Positions 14,227 through 22,157 of a stretch of DNA of 23,008 bases are shown here, one piece after another (the first letter of the stretch is position 1; each line of letters starts with the position of its first letter). Where the stretch lies: assembly GCA_964398945.1 (NCBI GenBank), contig CAYNOT010000032.1, positions 1 through 23,008 of the forward strand, in the 5' to 3' direction. This DNA comes from JBGTGG01 sp964398945. GTDB lineage: Bacteria; Bacteroidota; Bacteroidia; Cytophagales; Cyclobacteriaceae. The translations under genes were made by a program, and so were the position numbers. Below the pieces are notes generated by a model. It saw only the letters and a program-made list of their open reading frames with translations, was not told the DNA's origin and searched no databases.

Positions 14227-15099
14227 TTAGGCGTTAAAAATTTGAGACATGTAAACATCTTCCAGGTTGGCGTCAATAAGTTTGAACGATGCGCCCGGAT
14301 GAGTATCACTGACCACATGAACAAGTTGTTTTCCTAAATACAATCGGTCACTGATTACCTGATACTCTTTTTTGTATTGGTTCAATTCATTTTTGTGTAT
14401 TGTCTTCTCATACAACCGACCCTGAAGGCTTTCCATGATTTGGGTAGGGTTCCCCTGAATAATCACTTTCCCTTTGTTAATGATGGCCATCCTGGGGCAT
14501 AATTCTTTCACATCGTCAACAATATGTGTGGAGAGAATTACGATGGTTTGCTCACCCACTTCACTCAACAGATTATAAAAGCGGTTGCGCTCAACAGGAT
14601 CTAATCCTGCTGTTGGCTCATCTACAATCAACAACTTAGGGTTGTTCAACAATGCCTGAGCAATGCCAAAGCGTTGCTTCATTCCTCCGGAGAACGTACC
14701 CAGTTTTTGCTTTCGTACTTCGTACAGATTTACCTTATGAAGAAGAGCATGTACAATTTCTTTGCGCTCTTTTCTATTTATAATTCCTTTCAACACCGCC
14801 AGATGATTCAATAGCATCTCAGAAGATAATGCTGGATACACACCAAATTGCTGTGGCAGGTAACCCAATACTTTTCGCAATTCATTCGGTTGTTTTAAAA
14901 TATTGAGGCTTCCTAATTGAATGCTTCCGGAGTCGGCTTCTTGCAGGGTGGCTATTGTGCGCATAAGCGTTGACTTACCTGCTCCATTAGGTCCCAGCAG
15001 GCCAAACATACCTTTGGGTATTTGTAATGAGATATTTTGGAGGGCTTTCACTCCGTTGCTGTAGGTTTTAGAAAGGTCAGTGATGATTAGCTTGTCCAT
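14227..15099 (-). CDS. ABC transporter ATP-binding protein
   Basis: This 290-residue ATPase powers the permease/peptidase encoded 12 bp downstream. It contains Walker A GPNGAGKST (36-44), Q-loop GYLPQQFG (79-86), signature FSGGMKQRFG (136-145), Walker B LLIVDEPTAG (156-165) and the switch histidine in STHIV (His192). A C-terminal extension of about 70 residues follows the nucleotide-binding domain, as is common in ABC-2 type exporters. It is the first gene of a minus-strand operon (ATPase, permease/peptidase, probably cupin). It starts 201 bp from, and divergent to, the histidine kinase gene, which suggests control by that two-component system. Confidence 0.93.
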   Translation of the reverse strand: MDKLIITDLSKTYSNGVKALQNISLQIPKGMFGLLGPNGAGKSTLMRTIATLQEADSGSIQLGSLNILKQPNELRKVLGYLPQQFGVYPALSSEMLLNHLAVLKGIINRKERKEIVHALLHKVNLYEVRKQKLGTFSGGMKQRFGIAQALLNNPKLLIVDEPTAGLDPVERNRFYNLLSEVGEQTIVILSTHIVDDVKELCPRMAIINKGKVIIQGNPTQIMESLQGRLYEKTIHKNELNQYKKEYQVISDRLYLGKQLVHVVSDTHPGASFKLIDANLEDVYMSQIFNA

Positions 15100-15170
15100 G
15101 ATTAATTTAATTTTGACCCAATACTATGGTGGAGAAAAGAATTGAAAAAAGAACTGGGACGGATGGGTAT

Positions 15171-15213
15171 AAAGTAGGTGCAGATTGCTTGTAGTACGAT
15201 AGAAAAGTAGGTG
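15171..15213. promoter_or_regulatory. Direct repeat AAAGTAGGTG x2, candidate operator
   Basis: AAAGTAGGTG occurs at 15171-15180 and again at 15204-15213, both preceded by ATA. The start-to-start distance is 33 bp, close to three helix turns. LytTR regulators bind pairs of short direct repeats, and one is encoded next door. The repeats lie 72-114 bp upstream of the ABC ATPase ATG in the divergent spacer. Seen directly: the repeat. Inferred: regulator binding. Confidence 0.4.
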
Positions 15214-15288
15214 GCCCCTATAAACCGGGCATTCGTCACACTCACAGATACATCTGCAACAACTAATAGATACAGCTTAATTTTTGGG

Positions 15289-15296
15289 TAATTTTG
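15289..15296 (+). promoter_or_regulatory. Candidate -7 box for the histidine kinase/LytTR operon
   Basis: TAATTTTG is an exact match to TAnnTTTG and ends four bases before ATG 15301. A start site the usual few bases downstream would fall at or next to the ATG, giving a leaderless mRNA. No clear -33 TTTG is present at the expected distance, so this may be a regulated promoter or a chance match. Confidence 0.33.
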
Positions 15297-15300
15297 CAGG

Positions 15301-16095
15301 ATGACTTTCTTTCAAAAACCTTTTAATAAGCAACGTCTTCAAAGGCTGGTGGCATACTTTTTCATCGTGACAACCATTTTGATTATGGTTTTTAATGATG
15401 CTTTTGGAGATGAGGACGGGTTTGTAGTTTTTAGTCTGCTGTTTTTTACTGCTATGGCCATCTGGTTGATTCGATGGTTAATCATCCAGATCAAGTACAT
15501 TTTAAAGCTTAAAAAGGAAAAGAAGCAGGCCGAGTTAATGCATTTAAAAAGTCAGGTAAATCCACATTTTTTTTTCAACACGTTGAATAACCTGTATGGA
15601 TTGGTAGAGCAGGACACAGCTAAAGCACAACAGTTAATTCTCAAATTATCCGACATGATGCGTTACAGTATCTATGAAGGACAAAATGATTGGGTGGCAT
15701 TAGCTGATGAAATCACGTATCTTGAAAACTACATGGATTTACACCGAATGCGATACCATAAGGAGATTGCAATCCGTTTTGAAGTAGAAGCAGAAGATAG
15801 GAGTATTAAAATTATGCCACTGCTATTTATTATTATGGTGGAAAATGCCTTTAAGCATGGAGTAGAAAAACTAAGAAAAGATGCCTTCGTTCACATTCGC
15901 TTAAAGGCTACAAAGCAACAGGTTGATTTTGAAGTTGAAAACAACTTTGATGTTGAACAGACGGGTGGCAACGAAGGTATTGGTCTTAATAACCTTAGAC
16001 AACGATTAGCATTGGTTTATTTGAACAGGCATGAACTTGAAATATCCTCAAACCATAACGACATTTATAAGATTCGGTTAAGACTTACTTTATGA
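15301..16095 (+). CDS. Sensor histidine kinase, LytS/YehU (His_kinase) family
   Basis: This 264-residue membrane kinase phosphorylates the LytTR regulator encoded by the next gene. Two membrane spans (about 15-32 and 41-63) are joined by a short acidic loop, with no extracellular sensor domain. The stimulus is therefore probably sensed in the membrane, perhaps through the transporter. The phosphorylated histidine is His89 in LKSQVNPHFFFNTLNNLYG, the family signature. The ATPase domain has ENAFKHG (181-187) as N-box and GNEGIGLNNLRQRL (223-236) as G-box. The 4-bp ATGA overlap with the regulator gene indicates translational coupling. The pair is divergent from the ABC transporter operon. Confidence 0.93.
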   Translation: MTFFQKPFNKQRLQRLVAYFFIVTTILIMVFNDAFGDEDGFVVFSLLFFTAMAIWLIRWLIIQIKYILKLKKEKKQAELMHLKSQVNPHFFFNTLNNLYGLVEQDTAKAQQLILKLSDMMRYSIYEGQNDWVALADEITYLENYMDLHRMRYHKEIAIRFEVEAEDRSIKIMPLLFIIMVENAFKHGVEKLRKDAFVHIRLKATKQQVDFEVENNFDVEQTGGNEGIGLNNLRQRLALVYLNRHELEISSNHNDIYKIRLRLTL

Positions 16096-16796
16096 ATACT
16101 AAATACATAATCGTAGATGACGAATCAGTCGCACACGACATCATCAGGAAGTATTGCTCGCTGTTGCCCAACATGCAACTGATGCAGGACTGCTACGATG
16201 CCATTGAAGCGATTGACTATCTTCATAACAATACCGTTGATCTGATCTTTCTCGATCTGAACATGCCTAAGCTGCACGGGTTTGAGTTTCTAAAAACACT
16301 GCCCAATCAGCCCAAGGTAATCGTTACCACGGCCTACAAAGAGCACGCATTGGAAGGGTATGAATTGAACATCGTTGATTATTTATTGAAGCCCTTTTCA
16401 TTTGAGCGTTTTTTAAAGGCTATCAATAAAGTGCGTACAGATACTTCCAAAACGCCATCCATCATACAAAATGAAGGTAATAATGCAAAGCCGGGAAGCA
16501 TTTTTCTGCGTTCAACGAACAAGTACATACAAGTTGCGCTGGATGATATTTTGTTCGTAGAGGCTTCGGGCAACTATATTAAAATTGTGCTGAAAGAAGA
16601 GATCATCACCCTGCGCGGAACGTTGTCTTCACTAAAGGAACACATTCCAACGGACGGTTTGATCCAGGTACATCGATCGTTTATGGTGGCACAAAAGCAC
16701 ATCAAACGCATAGAGGGAAACCAGATATTTCTTGATAATCACACGGTGCCCATCGGGAAATTATTTAAGCCACAGCTAGATCGTATTTTAAAGTAG
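16092..16796 (+). CDS. LytTR-family response regulator
   Basis: This 234-residue DNA-binding regulator is the partner of the kinase upstream. The receiver domain (about 4-115) has the acidic pair Asp9/Asp10 in VDDES, phospho-acceptor Asp55 in LIFLDLNMP, Thr79/80 in VTTAYKEHAL and Lys100 in LLKPF. The LytTR DNA-binding domain spans about 136-234, with the usual FLRSTNKYIQV, ILFVEASGNYIKI and LIQVHRSFMVA blocks. It starts within the kinase stop codon (ATGA). Likely targets are the divergent ABC transporter genes, where a matching direct repeat is present, but this is inferred from position. Confidence 0.94.
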   Translation: MNTKYIIVDDESVAHDIIRKYCSLLPNMQLMQDCYDAIEAIDYLHNNTVDLIFLDLNMPKLHGFEFLKTLPNQPKVIVTTAYKEHALEGYELNIVDYLLKPFSFERFLKAINKVRTDTSKTPSIIQNEGNNAKPGSIFLRSTNKYIQVALDDILFVEASGNYIKIVLKEEIITLRGTLSSLKEHIPTDGLIQVHRSFMVAQKHIKRIEGNQIFLDNHTVPIGKLFKPQLDRILK

Positions 16797-17014
16797 CTGC
16801 ATCCGGATTCTGATTAGCCATTTAGATAGCTCAATTCGCAAATGATCGTGAGCACACTCTTTTTAAAAATGCGAAGGGTCGGTTGTTTTATTTTTTAATC
16901 TGTCCCAAGTTTAATTTTACCAAAGTCCAAGTTGTCTGCGAAGGCGTTCACTTGTTAGAAAATTGTCAGCCGTTTTTTGTGGAACACAAATTTGTCCGGG
17001 CCTATTGCTACCAA

Positions 17015-17042
17015 CTAGTGTCTAACGTCTAGTATCTAACGT
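17015..17042. repeat. 14-bp tandem repeat downstream of the regulator and PSD genes
   Basis: CTAGTGTCTAACGT and CTAGTATCTAACGT lie head to tail, followed by CTGATCAC, which runs into the stop of the decarboxylase gene at 17047. The two units differ at one base. They sit in the 250-bp spacer between two convergent genes (16797-17046), which otherwise shows no gene or clear terminator. Confidence 0.5.
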
Positions 17043-17046
17043 CTGA

Positions 17047-17706
17047 TCACACCAACTCCGCAATCACCGTTCTCCCACCTTTGGTAACATCACCGGGCTT
17101 CACCACAATTTTTGTGTCCAATGGAAGGTATAAATCCACCCGTGATCCGAACTTGATAAAACCAAACTCCTGGCCTTGCTCTAATTTTTGTCCTTCGGAA
17201 ATGTACCACTTGATCCTTCTTGCCAAAGCACCCGCTACTTGCCGGAACAGGATCTCTACACCATTTGGTGTTTTTACTACCACTGTGGTACGTTCATTTT
17301 CGGTACTTGATTTCGGATGCCATGCTACTAAATATTTTCCGGGATGGTATTTGAAATAACTGATCGTGCCACCTGCGGGCATCCTGTTCACATGTACATT
17401 TACAGGCGACATAAAAATTGAAACCTGCTTTCTTCTTTCTTTTAAATATTCGGTCTCCTCCGTTTCTTCAATCACTACAACTTTTCCATCGGCAGGTGCC
17501 AGTATTTGTTTTTCATTTTCTGCAACCTTGAAAATCGGGTTGCGGAAAAATTGAAGTACGATCAGGTAAAGGATGATGCTTGCTGCAATTACAAGGTTTT
17601 GCAGCGCGAGGTTGTCGGGAAAGTATTTGGCAACCCCCCAGTTGATCCCAAAAAAGACGATCAACAATACAAATAACAGTGTCCTTCCTTCTTTATGTAT
17701 AGTCAT
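17047..17706 (-). CDS. psd: Phosphatidylserine decarboxylase family proenzyme
   Basis: This 219-residue enzyme of the short PSD type converts phosphatidylserine to phosphatidylethanolamine at the inner membrane. Two membrane spans are seen at the N-terminus (about 8-25 and 34-54). The catalytic domain contains PADGKVVVIE (72-81), MSPVNVHVNRMPAGG (99-113) and the C-terminal FIKFGSRVDLYLP (183-195). The family cleaves itself at the Gly-Ser of this motif, here Gly187-Ser188, to leave a pyruvoyl cofactor on the new serine. The motif is FGS rather than LGST, as is usual in this short group. The ATG at 17706 follows the dehydrogenase terminator, so the gene has its own promoter. Confidence 0.9.
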   Translation of the reverse strand: MTIHKEGRTLLFVLLIVFFGINWGVAKYFPDNLALQNLVIAASIILYLIVLQFFRNPIFKVAENEKQILAPADGKVVVIEETEETEYLKERRKQVSIFMSPVNVHVNRMPAGGTISYFKYHPGKYLVAWHPKSSTENERTTVVVKTPNGVEILFRQVAGALARRIKWYISEGQKLEQGQEFGFIKFGSRVDLYLPLDTKIVVKPGDVTKGGRTVIAELV

Positions 17707-17717
17707 AATGATATTTT

Positions 17718-17750
17718 AAAAAAAATGCGGTAGACCAAAAGCCTACCGCA
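17718..17750 (-). terminator. Intrinsic terminator of the dehydrogenase gene
   Basis: On the minus strand TGCGGTAG pairs with CTACCGCA (17743-17750 with 17726-17733) around a nine-base loop, and eight T follow (17718-17725). It lies about 60 bp after the dehydrogenase stop and just before the decarboxylase start, separating the two units. Confidence 0.82.
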
Positions 17751-17809
17751 AAAATACTTTATTCAATTGATTTTAGTAACGGATAGTATCAAAACTAACT
17801 TCGTGTCAG

Positions 17810-19084
17810 TTAATAACCACCGCGATACTTATAGGTTTTCGCAACTTTATCGATGGCTACCATGTAGGCACCAATCCGCAACGAAACATTATAATTCTGT
17901 TGTGTTTTGAAAACATTGTTGAACGCATCTTTCATGATCCTGTCTGACCTGCGGTTTACACGCTCAGCAGTCCATTTATATCCCAAACGGTTTTGTACCC
18001 ATTCGAAATACGAAACGGTAACACCACCTGCGTTGGCCAAAATATCCGGCACTACCATAATCCCTTTTTCATGGATGATGCCATCCGCTTTCGAGGAAGT
18101 CGGTCCGTTGGCACCTTCCACAATTAATTTTGCCTGGATCTTCGGTGCATTCTGGCTGGTGATCACATCTTCTGTTGCAGCCGGAACTAGAACATCTACA
18201 TTCAACGTCAATAGATCATCCCCATGCATTTTTTCAGCTTCAGTAAAGCCTTCAAGCGTTCCTTTGTTGGCGTCACGATATGCGAGCGCTTTTTCGATGT
18301 CAATGCCATTGTCATTATAATAAGCACCGGAAATATCACTGATTGCTTTTATGGTGAGCCCACGTTCGTGCAATAGTTGTGCAGCCCACGAACCAACGTT
18401 TCCAAATCCTTGCACGGCACAGGAAGCCTTGTACGGGTTGATCTTTAATTTTTCCATGGCGGCCATAGCCGAAACCATCACCCCACGGCCGGTAGCTTCG
18501 GTGCGTCCCAGTGATCCACCCAATACAATAGGTTTTCCGGTCACAACGGCATTGACAGTCATGCCTTGCTTGCGTGAATATTCGTCCATCAACCAGGCCA
18601 TTTCACGTGGTCCCGTGCCCATATCGGGCGCAGGAATATCTTTGTCGCTACCAAACACATCGGCCATGGCAAGTGTGTAGGCACGCACCAACCTTTCAAT
18701 TTCACCAGCCGACATGTGCCGGGGGTTGCACGTAACACCACCTTTTGCCCCGCCATACGGAATATCCACGACCGCACATTTCCAGGTCATCCAGGCAGCA
18801 AGTGCTTTTACTTCGTCCAGATTCACATGTGGATCGAAGCGGATACCCCCCTTTGAAGGCCCTAAAATATTGGAGTGGATAACGCGGTAGCCTTCAAACA
18901 CATGAATGCTGCCATCGTCCATCGTAACCGGCAGCGAGACAATTACTTGCCGTGCGGGCACTTTCAATACGTTGTAGATTTCTTCATCGATGCCCAGGAT
19001 TTGGGAAGCCACATGGAATCGTGACATCATCGCCTCAAACGGATTCTCCTTGTCTTTTAAAGGGGCCGGTTCAATATAACTCAT
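17810..19084 (-). CDS. Glu/Leu/Phe/Val dehydrogenase (probable glutamate dehydrogenase)
   Basis: This 424-residue cytoplasmic enzyme interconverts glutamate and 2-oxoglutarate plus ammonia. The N-terminal dimerisation/substrate domain has GPSKGGIRFDP (75-85), MTWKCAVVDIPYGGAKGG (99-116) with the catalytic lysine at 114, and PAPDMGT with Asp154. The nucleotide-binding domain has GFGNVG (226-231) and SDISGAYYN. The C-terminal part contains GANGPTS and DILANAGGVTVSYFEW, as expected. The length and sequence resemble the short NAD-type hexameric enzymes more than the ~450-residue NADP type, but coenzyme choice is not certain. The gene is monocistronic, with a candidate promoter at 19159-19166 and a strong terminator at 17718-17750. 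Confidence 0.94.
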   Translation of the reverse strand: MSYIEPAPLKDKENPFEAMMSRFHVASQILGIDEEIYNVLKVPARQVIVSLPVTMDDGSIHVFEGYRVIHSNILGPSKGGIRFDPHVNLDEVKALAAWMTWKCAVVDIPYGGAKGGVTCNPRHMSAGEIERLVRAYTLAMADVFGSDKDIPAPDMGTGPREMAWLMDEYSRKQGMTVNAVVTGKPIVLGGSLGRTEATGRGVMVSAMAAMEKLKINPYKASCAVQGFGNVGSWAAQLLHERGLTIKAISDISGAYYNDNGIDIEKALAYRDANKGTLEGFTEAEKMHGDDLLTLNVDVLVPAATEDVITSQNAPKIQAKLIVEGANGPTSSKADGIIHEKGIMVVPDILANAGGVTVSYFEWVQNRLGYKWTAERVNRRSDRIMKDAFNNVFKTQQNYNVSLRIGAYMVAIDKVAKTYKYRGGY

Positions 19085-19158
19085 AGTCTTGTTTTAAAAA
19101 GTCCAACTATATGACGGGCTATCCGGCCAGGGGCACCGATACAGTCCGAAAACGGTTG

Positions 19159-19166
19159 CAAAGATA
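19159..19166 (-). promoter_or_regulatory. Candidate -7 box of the dehydrogenase promoter
   Basis: The minus strand reads TATCTTTGCA, an exact TAnnTTTG match in the typical Bacteroidota form. It would give a leader of about 65-70 nt before ATG 19084. A clear -33 TTTG is not visible. An AT-rich stretch lies 35-50 bp upstream. Confidence 0.42.
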
Positions 19167-19247
19167 TGGAATGTTCGATTGTTGTATTGGTTTTTTATAA
19201 AAAAAGCAAGGAATGTATAACAGGCATAGATATACTTGCGGTACCTG

Positions 19248-19751
19248 TTACGATTTATTTTCGGATAATCCATCATAAAGCTTTAATCCTTTTTCCAGTC
19301 GCACCATCATTTTTACAATCCGGTTGGCTTTTGTCCCTTCTTTTTTTGCATCGTAAATCCAATCCAAATATGCTTTTTGTTCGCTATCGGTAAAGGATAA
19401 AAACGTTTGGTAAAGTTTAGGGGGTTCATTTTCAAAGCACCCCAAAATTTCTTCCGGTATTTCCATCGGGGAATCGTCAAGGTAGAGGACTACACTCACA
19501 TAATCACCTGCTTCTTTTTTGATTGCTTTACGGATGGCTGCTTTCACGGGAAGGAAAAGTTTGCCGTTTCCCATCGGCATCAGGTTATATTGTTTTAGGG
19601 CAAAACCATCGACCGAACCTTTTACCCTCATCCATCCAAATGGATTGCTTTTGTCCTGCTTGATTTTCGGGATTTCGGCATAGGTCCAACCACCTTTTCC
19701 GGGAAATTTTTTTAGTAAAGATTCCGCATTTACGATGGGCTTATTATTCAT
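19248..19751 (-). CDS. YdeI/OmpD-associated family protein (DUF1905-type plus OmdA domain)
   Basis: This 167-residue protein has two parts. Residues about 10-93 resemble the DUF1905 beta-rich domain (GGWTYAEIPKI, GWMRVKGSVDGFALKQYNLM, YVSVVLYLDD). Residues about 105-160 match the OmdA/YdeI helical tail (CFENEPPKLYQTFLSFTDSEQKAYLDWI...RIVKMMVRLEKG). Proteins of this group are annotated as 'bacteriocin-protection' from older work on YdeI, but their biochemical role is not settled. There is no signal peptide, so it is cytoplasmic. The gene stands alone, 73 bp from the serine hydrolase on the same strand, so it may be read from that gene. Confidence 0.8.
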   Translation of the reverse strand: MNNKPIVNAESLLKKFPGKGGWTYAEIPKIKQDKSNPFGWMRVKGSVDGFALKQYNLMPMGNGKLFLPVKAAIRKAIKKEAGDYVSVVLYLDDSPMEIPEEILGCFENEPPKLYQTFLSFTDSEQKAYLDWIYDAKKEGTKANRIVKMMVRLEKGLKLYDGLSENKS

Positions 19752-19824
19752 CCCAATATAAATTCAGTTGTGGTCTTTTTCATTTATTTCGTTAACCCCG
19801 GTTTGTTTCAGCTTCAAATTTCAG

Positions 19825-21096
19825 CTAATCCACCAACGCCTGGTAAATCAACGCGCGTAATTTATTGTGGTCATCAAGTCCGCCATCGGGGATCAATTGA
19901 GTGAAATACACTACCACCAATTCTTCTTTCGGATCAACCCAATAGCTTGAGTGGTATGCACCACCCCAACCATATTCACCAATGGATCCCAATGAACCTT
20001 TTGCCCCCAAGTCTTCTATCACCGAAAACCCAAGTCCAAACCCGGTGCCACCTACCCACGGAAACATTCCATCTTTTAAATGATCAACTGTCATGAGTTC
20101 AACGGTCTTGCGTGAAATAATGCGTTTGCCATTATACGTTCCGTTGTTCAACAGCATTTGAAGGAACGTTGCGTAGTCAGTGGCGGTGCTCAGAAAACCC
20201 GCGCCACCTGAAAAACTTTTTCGCGGACCATCCACATACATGCCTTGGCCCACCATGCCTGCTTCGGGTGCTTTTTTCAAGCCATTGTTTTCGGGCGAGT
20301 ACACAACCGCCAATCTTTCTTTTTTATTTTTTGGAAGATAGAAATGTGTATCGTTCATGCCGAGCGGATCAAGGATGCGGTTTTTAAGAAAGACATCCAA
20401 TGTTTCACCGGAAACCACTTCGATCAATGCGCCCAGGATATCGGTGCTGTACCCATATTCAAATTTTTCCCCTGGCTGCGCTTCGAAGGGCAAGGCTGCC
20501 ATTCGTTTTACAGTGGCCAGGATTGGTTCATCACGGTCTGCAAAATACCAACCCTGGATTTTTGCTTGTTCCCACTTATCGCTGGCGATTCCCCATCCAT
20601 AACCAACACCGGCTGTATGTGTAAGCAAATCACGAATGGTAATCTGTCGGTTTGCTTTCACGACTTCATATCCACCACCATCTTTGGGCACGGCCACAGT
20701 GGTTTCTTTAAACTCCGGAATATATTTCCCGACAGGATCGGAAATGACGAGCTTGCCTTCTTCCTGTAAGACCATAACGCCCACACTCACAATCGCTTTT
20801 GTTTGCGAAGCAATGCGAAAGATGGAGTTGTCTTTCATCGGTACATTGTTTTCGATATCACTTTTGCCAAACGATTTGAAGTACGCCACCTGACCACGTC
20901 TGGCCACCAGCACCACCGCACCCGCTAGTTTTTGATTGTCGACATACCCCTGAAAAGTTTTAGTCAAATATTCCAACCGTGCGGAGGACATGCCTGTTTT
21001 TTCGGGCGAGGTTTTTACAAGCCCCTGTGCGGGGAGGTTGGGGTGTAAAAGAAATGCAAGGAAAAACAATAATGAGTAGATCAGCCTGGTCTTCAT
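19825..21096 (-). CDS. Class C beta-lactamase-like serine hydrolase, secreted
   Basis: This 423-residue secreted serine hydrolase is of the EstB/penicillin-binding-protein-like type. ATG 21096 gives a signal peptide (MKTRLIYSLLFFLAFLLHPN, cut near PAQ), which is better than the longer open frame back to 21186. The active-site SxxK motif is SQTK (Ser97, Lys100). The second motif region is FEYGYSTDILGALIE (213-227), with YST in place of YxN as in many esterase-like members. The third motif region is GWGGAYHSSYW (376-386). The other family blocks are ITIRDLLTHTAGVGYG, DPLGMNDTHFYLP and SGGAGFLSTATDYATFLQMLL. It probably hydrolyses an ester or a D-amino peptide in the periplasm. Beta-lactamase activity is not implied. 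Confidence 0.9.
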   Translation of the reverse strand: MKTRLIYSLLFFLAFLLHPNLPAQGLVKTSPEKTGMSSARLEYLTKTFQGYVDNQKLAGAVVLVARRGQVAYFKSFGKSDIENNVPMKDNSIFRIASQTKAIVSVGVMVLQEEGKLVISDPVGKYIPEFKETTVAVPKDGGGYEVVKANRQITIRDLLTHTAGVGYGWGIASDKWEQAKIQGWYFADRDEPILATVKRMAALPFEAQPGEKFEYGYSTDILGALIEVVSGETLDVFLKNRILDPLGMNDTHFYLPKNKKERLAVVYSPENNGLKKAPEAGMVGQGMYVDGPRKSFSGGAGFLSTATDYATFLQMLLNNGTYNGKRIISRKTVELMTVDHLKDGMFPWVGGTGFGLGFSVIEDLGAKGSLGSIGEYGWGGAYHSSYWVDPKEELVVVYFTQLIPDGGLDDHNKLRALIYQALVD

Positions 21097-21219
21097 GATG
21101 GGTTGTAAAGTTTTATTGAATTCTACTGTAATATAGCGTGATGGGATGTGCAAGGCAAATTTCGGATCGGTGAAGGAAAGAATCAATTCACTACGCTCGA
21201 GAAATATTCGGGTAGGAAT

Positions 21220-21618
21220 TTATTGCGTAAATTTTTTATAGAGTACATAACACAGCCCACCCGTCAGAATGGTGGCGATTATATCCCACGGATCTACTGG
21301 TTTTCCCAATAAGGGGTGTGCTATTTCATAAACCACCACACTAATGGTAATCGTTTTAATCAGAAACAAATGTTGCATTCTTCCCTGGCCAAAGATGCCG
21401 ATCAAAACAAAAATCGTGGCAACCGTACCTAATGAGTTTCCGATCGTATCGGCAATATGAAAATCATTGATGTTGTTTTTGTAAATGTAGGGCCTGTAGA
21501 TAGGCCGCGCTATAAATTCGTAGATAAGGATGGCGGTAAATCCAATCGCAAAGTTGATGATTCGTTCACGGGTCAACTTCCAGTTCGTAATTCCGTGTTG
21601 GATGTCTTTGAGGTTCAT
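21220..21618 (-). CDS. Uncharacterised four-TM membrane protein
   Basis: This 132-residue protein has four hydrophobic spans at about 20-38, 55-75, 80-96 and 107-126, and a lysine-rich C-terminus. A notable stretch is YEIAHPLLGKPVDPWDIIATILTGG (92-116), where acidic, His and Pro residues sit between spans 3 and 4. The family is not recognised; the overall layout recalls small VanZ-like or DUF membrane proteins. It lies alone between the serine hydrolase and the TonB-domain gene, all on the minus strand with spacers of about 100 bp. There is no cue to its role. Confidence 0.75.
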   Translation of the reverse strand: MNLKDIQHGITNWKLTRERIINFAIGFTAILIYEFIARPIYRPYIYKNNINDFHIADTIGNSLGTVATIFVLIGIFGQGRMQHLFLIKTITISVVVYEIAHPLLGKPVDPWDIIATILTGGLCYVLYKKFTQ

Positions 21619-21716
21619 TTCAATATCAAAGTAAAGATAAACGATAGAAGCCTGTTTTTGATTTTTATATTTTCAGATTAGATACCATGTTAATAGGATG
21701 AAATATTTTTCATAGA

Positions 21717-22121
21717 TTATTTCAATGCAAACATAATGGGAAATCCTGTTTTCGCTCGCACAGTGCGACCACTTTGCCGGGCAGGTATCCAGTTGGGCAT
21801 TAGTTTGACTACCCGGATGGCTTCTTTGTCGATGGAGGGATAAAGACTTTTTTCAATTTTTATGCTTTCGGGTTTGATACTTCCATCCCTTTCTACCACA
21901 AAACTAACCACAACCCTTCCTTCAACTTCAGCTTTTCTTGCATCTTTGGGATACTTGATTTTGCTGCCGATAAATTCATACAACGTATTTATCCCACCCG
22001 GAAATTCCGGCCCTTTTTCAGCAACGAGTATGATATCTTTCGTGGATGTTGAATCGGTAGACTCTTGGGCAAAGAGGTTTGAGGTGGTGAATAAGATTGC
22101 AAGGAGGAGGATTGGTTTCAT
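21717..22121 (-). CDS. Secreted TonB C-terminal-domain protein
   Basis: This 134-residue protein has a signal peptide (MKPILLLAILFTTSNLFAQ) and a single TonB C-terminal domain at about 36-134 (FPGGINTLYEFIGSKIKYP, ARKAEVEGRVVVSFVVERDG, AIRVVKLMPNWIPARQSGR). It lacks the N-terminal membrane anchor and proline-rich linker of a true TonB, so it cannot couple to ExbBD by itself. It may be a periplasmic binding or adaptor protein. ATG 22121 is preferred because it begins the signal peptide; the open frame extends back to 22157. The gene begins 36 bp after the upstream gene's stop, so they may share a transcript. Confidence 0.88.
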   Translation of the reverse strand: MKPILLLAILFTTSNLFAQESTDSTSTKDIILVAEKGPEFPGGINTLYEFIGSKIKYPKDARKAEVEGRVVVSFVVERDGSIKPESIKIEKSLYPSIDKEAIRVVKLMPNWIPARQSGRTVRAKTGFPIMFALK

Positions 22122-22157
22122 GAATAAGAGCTTAGATGCAAAATTTAATTTAACCAA

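Noticed and set aside
17907..18680. Long plus-strand frames opposite the dehydrogenase
   Set aside because: They are antisense shadows of a strongly conserved enzyme; no domain or start signal.
20245..20769. 174-codon plus-strand frame opposite the serine hydrolase
   Set aside because: It is antisense to a gene with clear catalytic motifs; the reading frame shows no recognisable protein pattern.
21097..21186. Longer start of the serine hydrolase at 21186
   Set aside because: It would bury the signal peptide that begins at ATG 21096.
22122..22157. Longer start of the TonB-domain protein at 22157
   Set aside because: The extra 12 residues precede a good signal peptide at ATG 22121 and abut the upstream stop.
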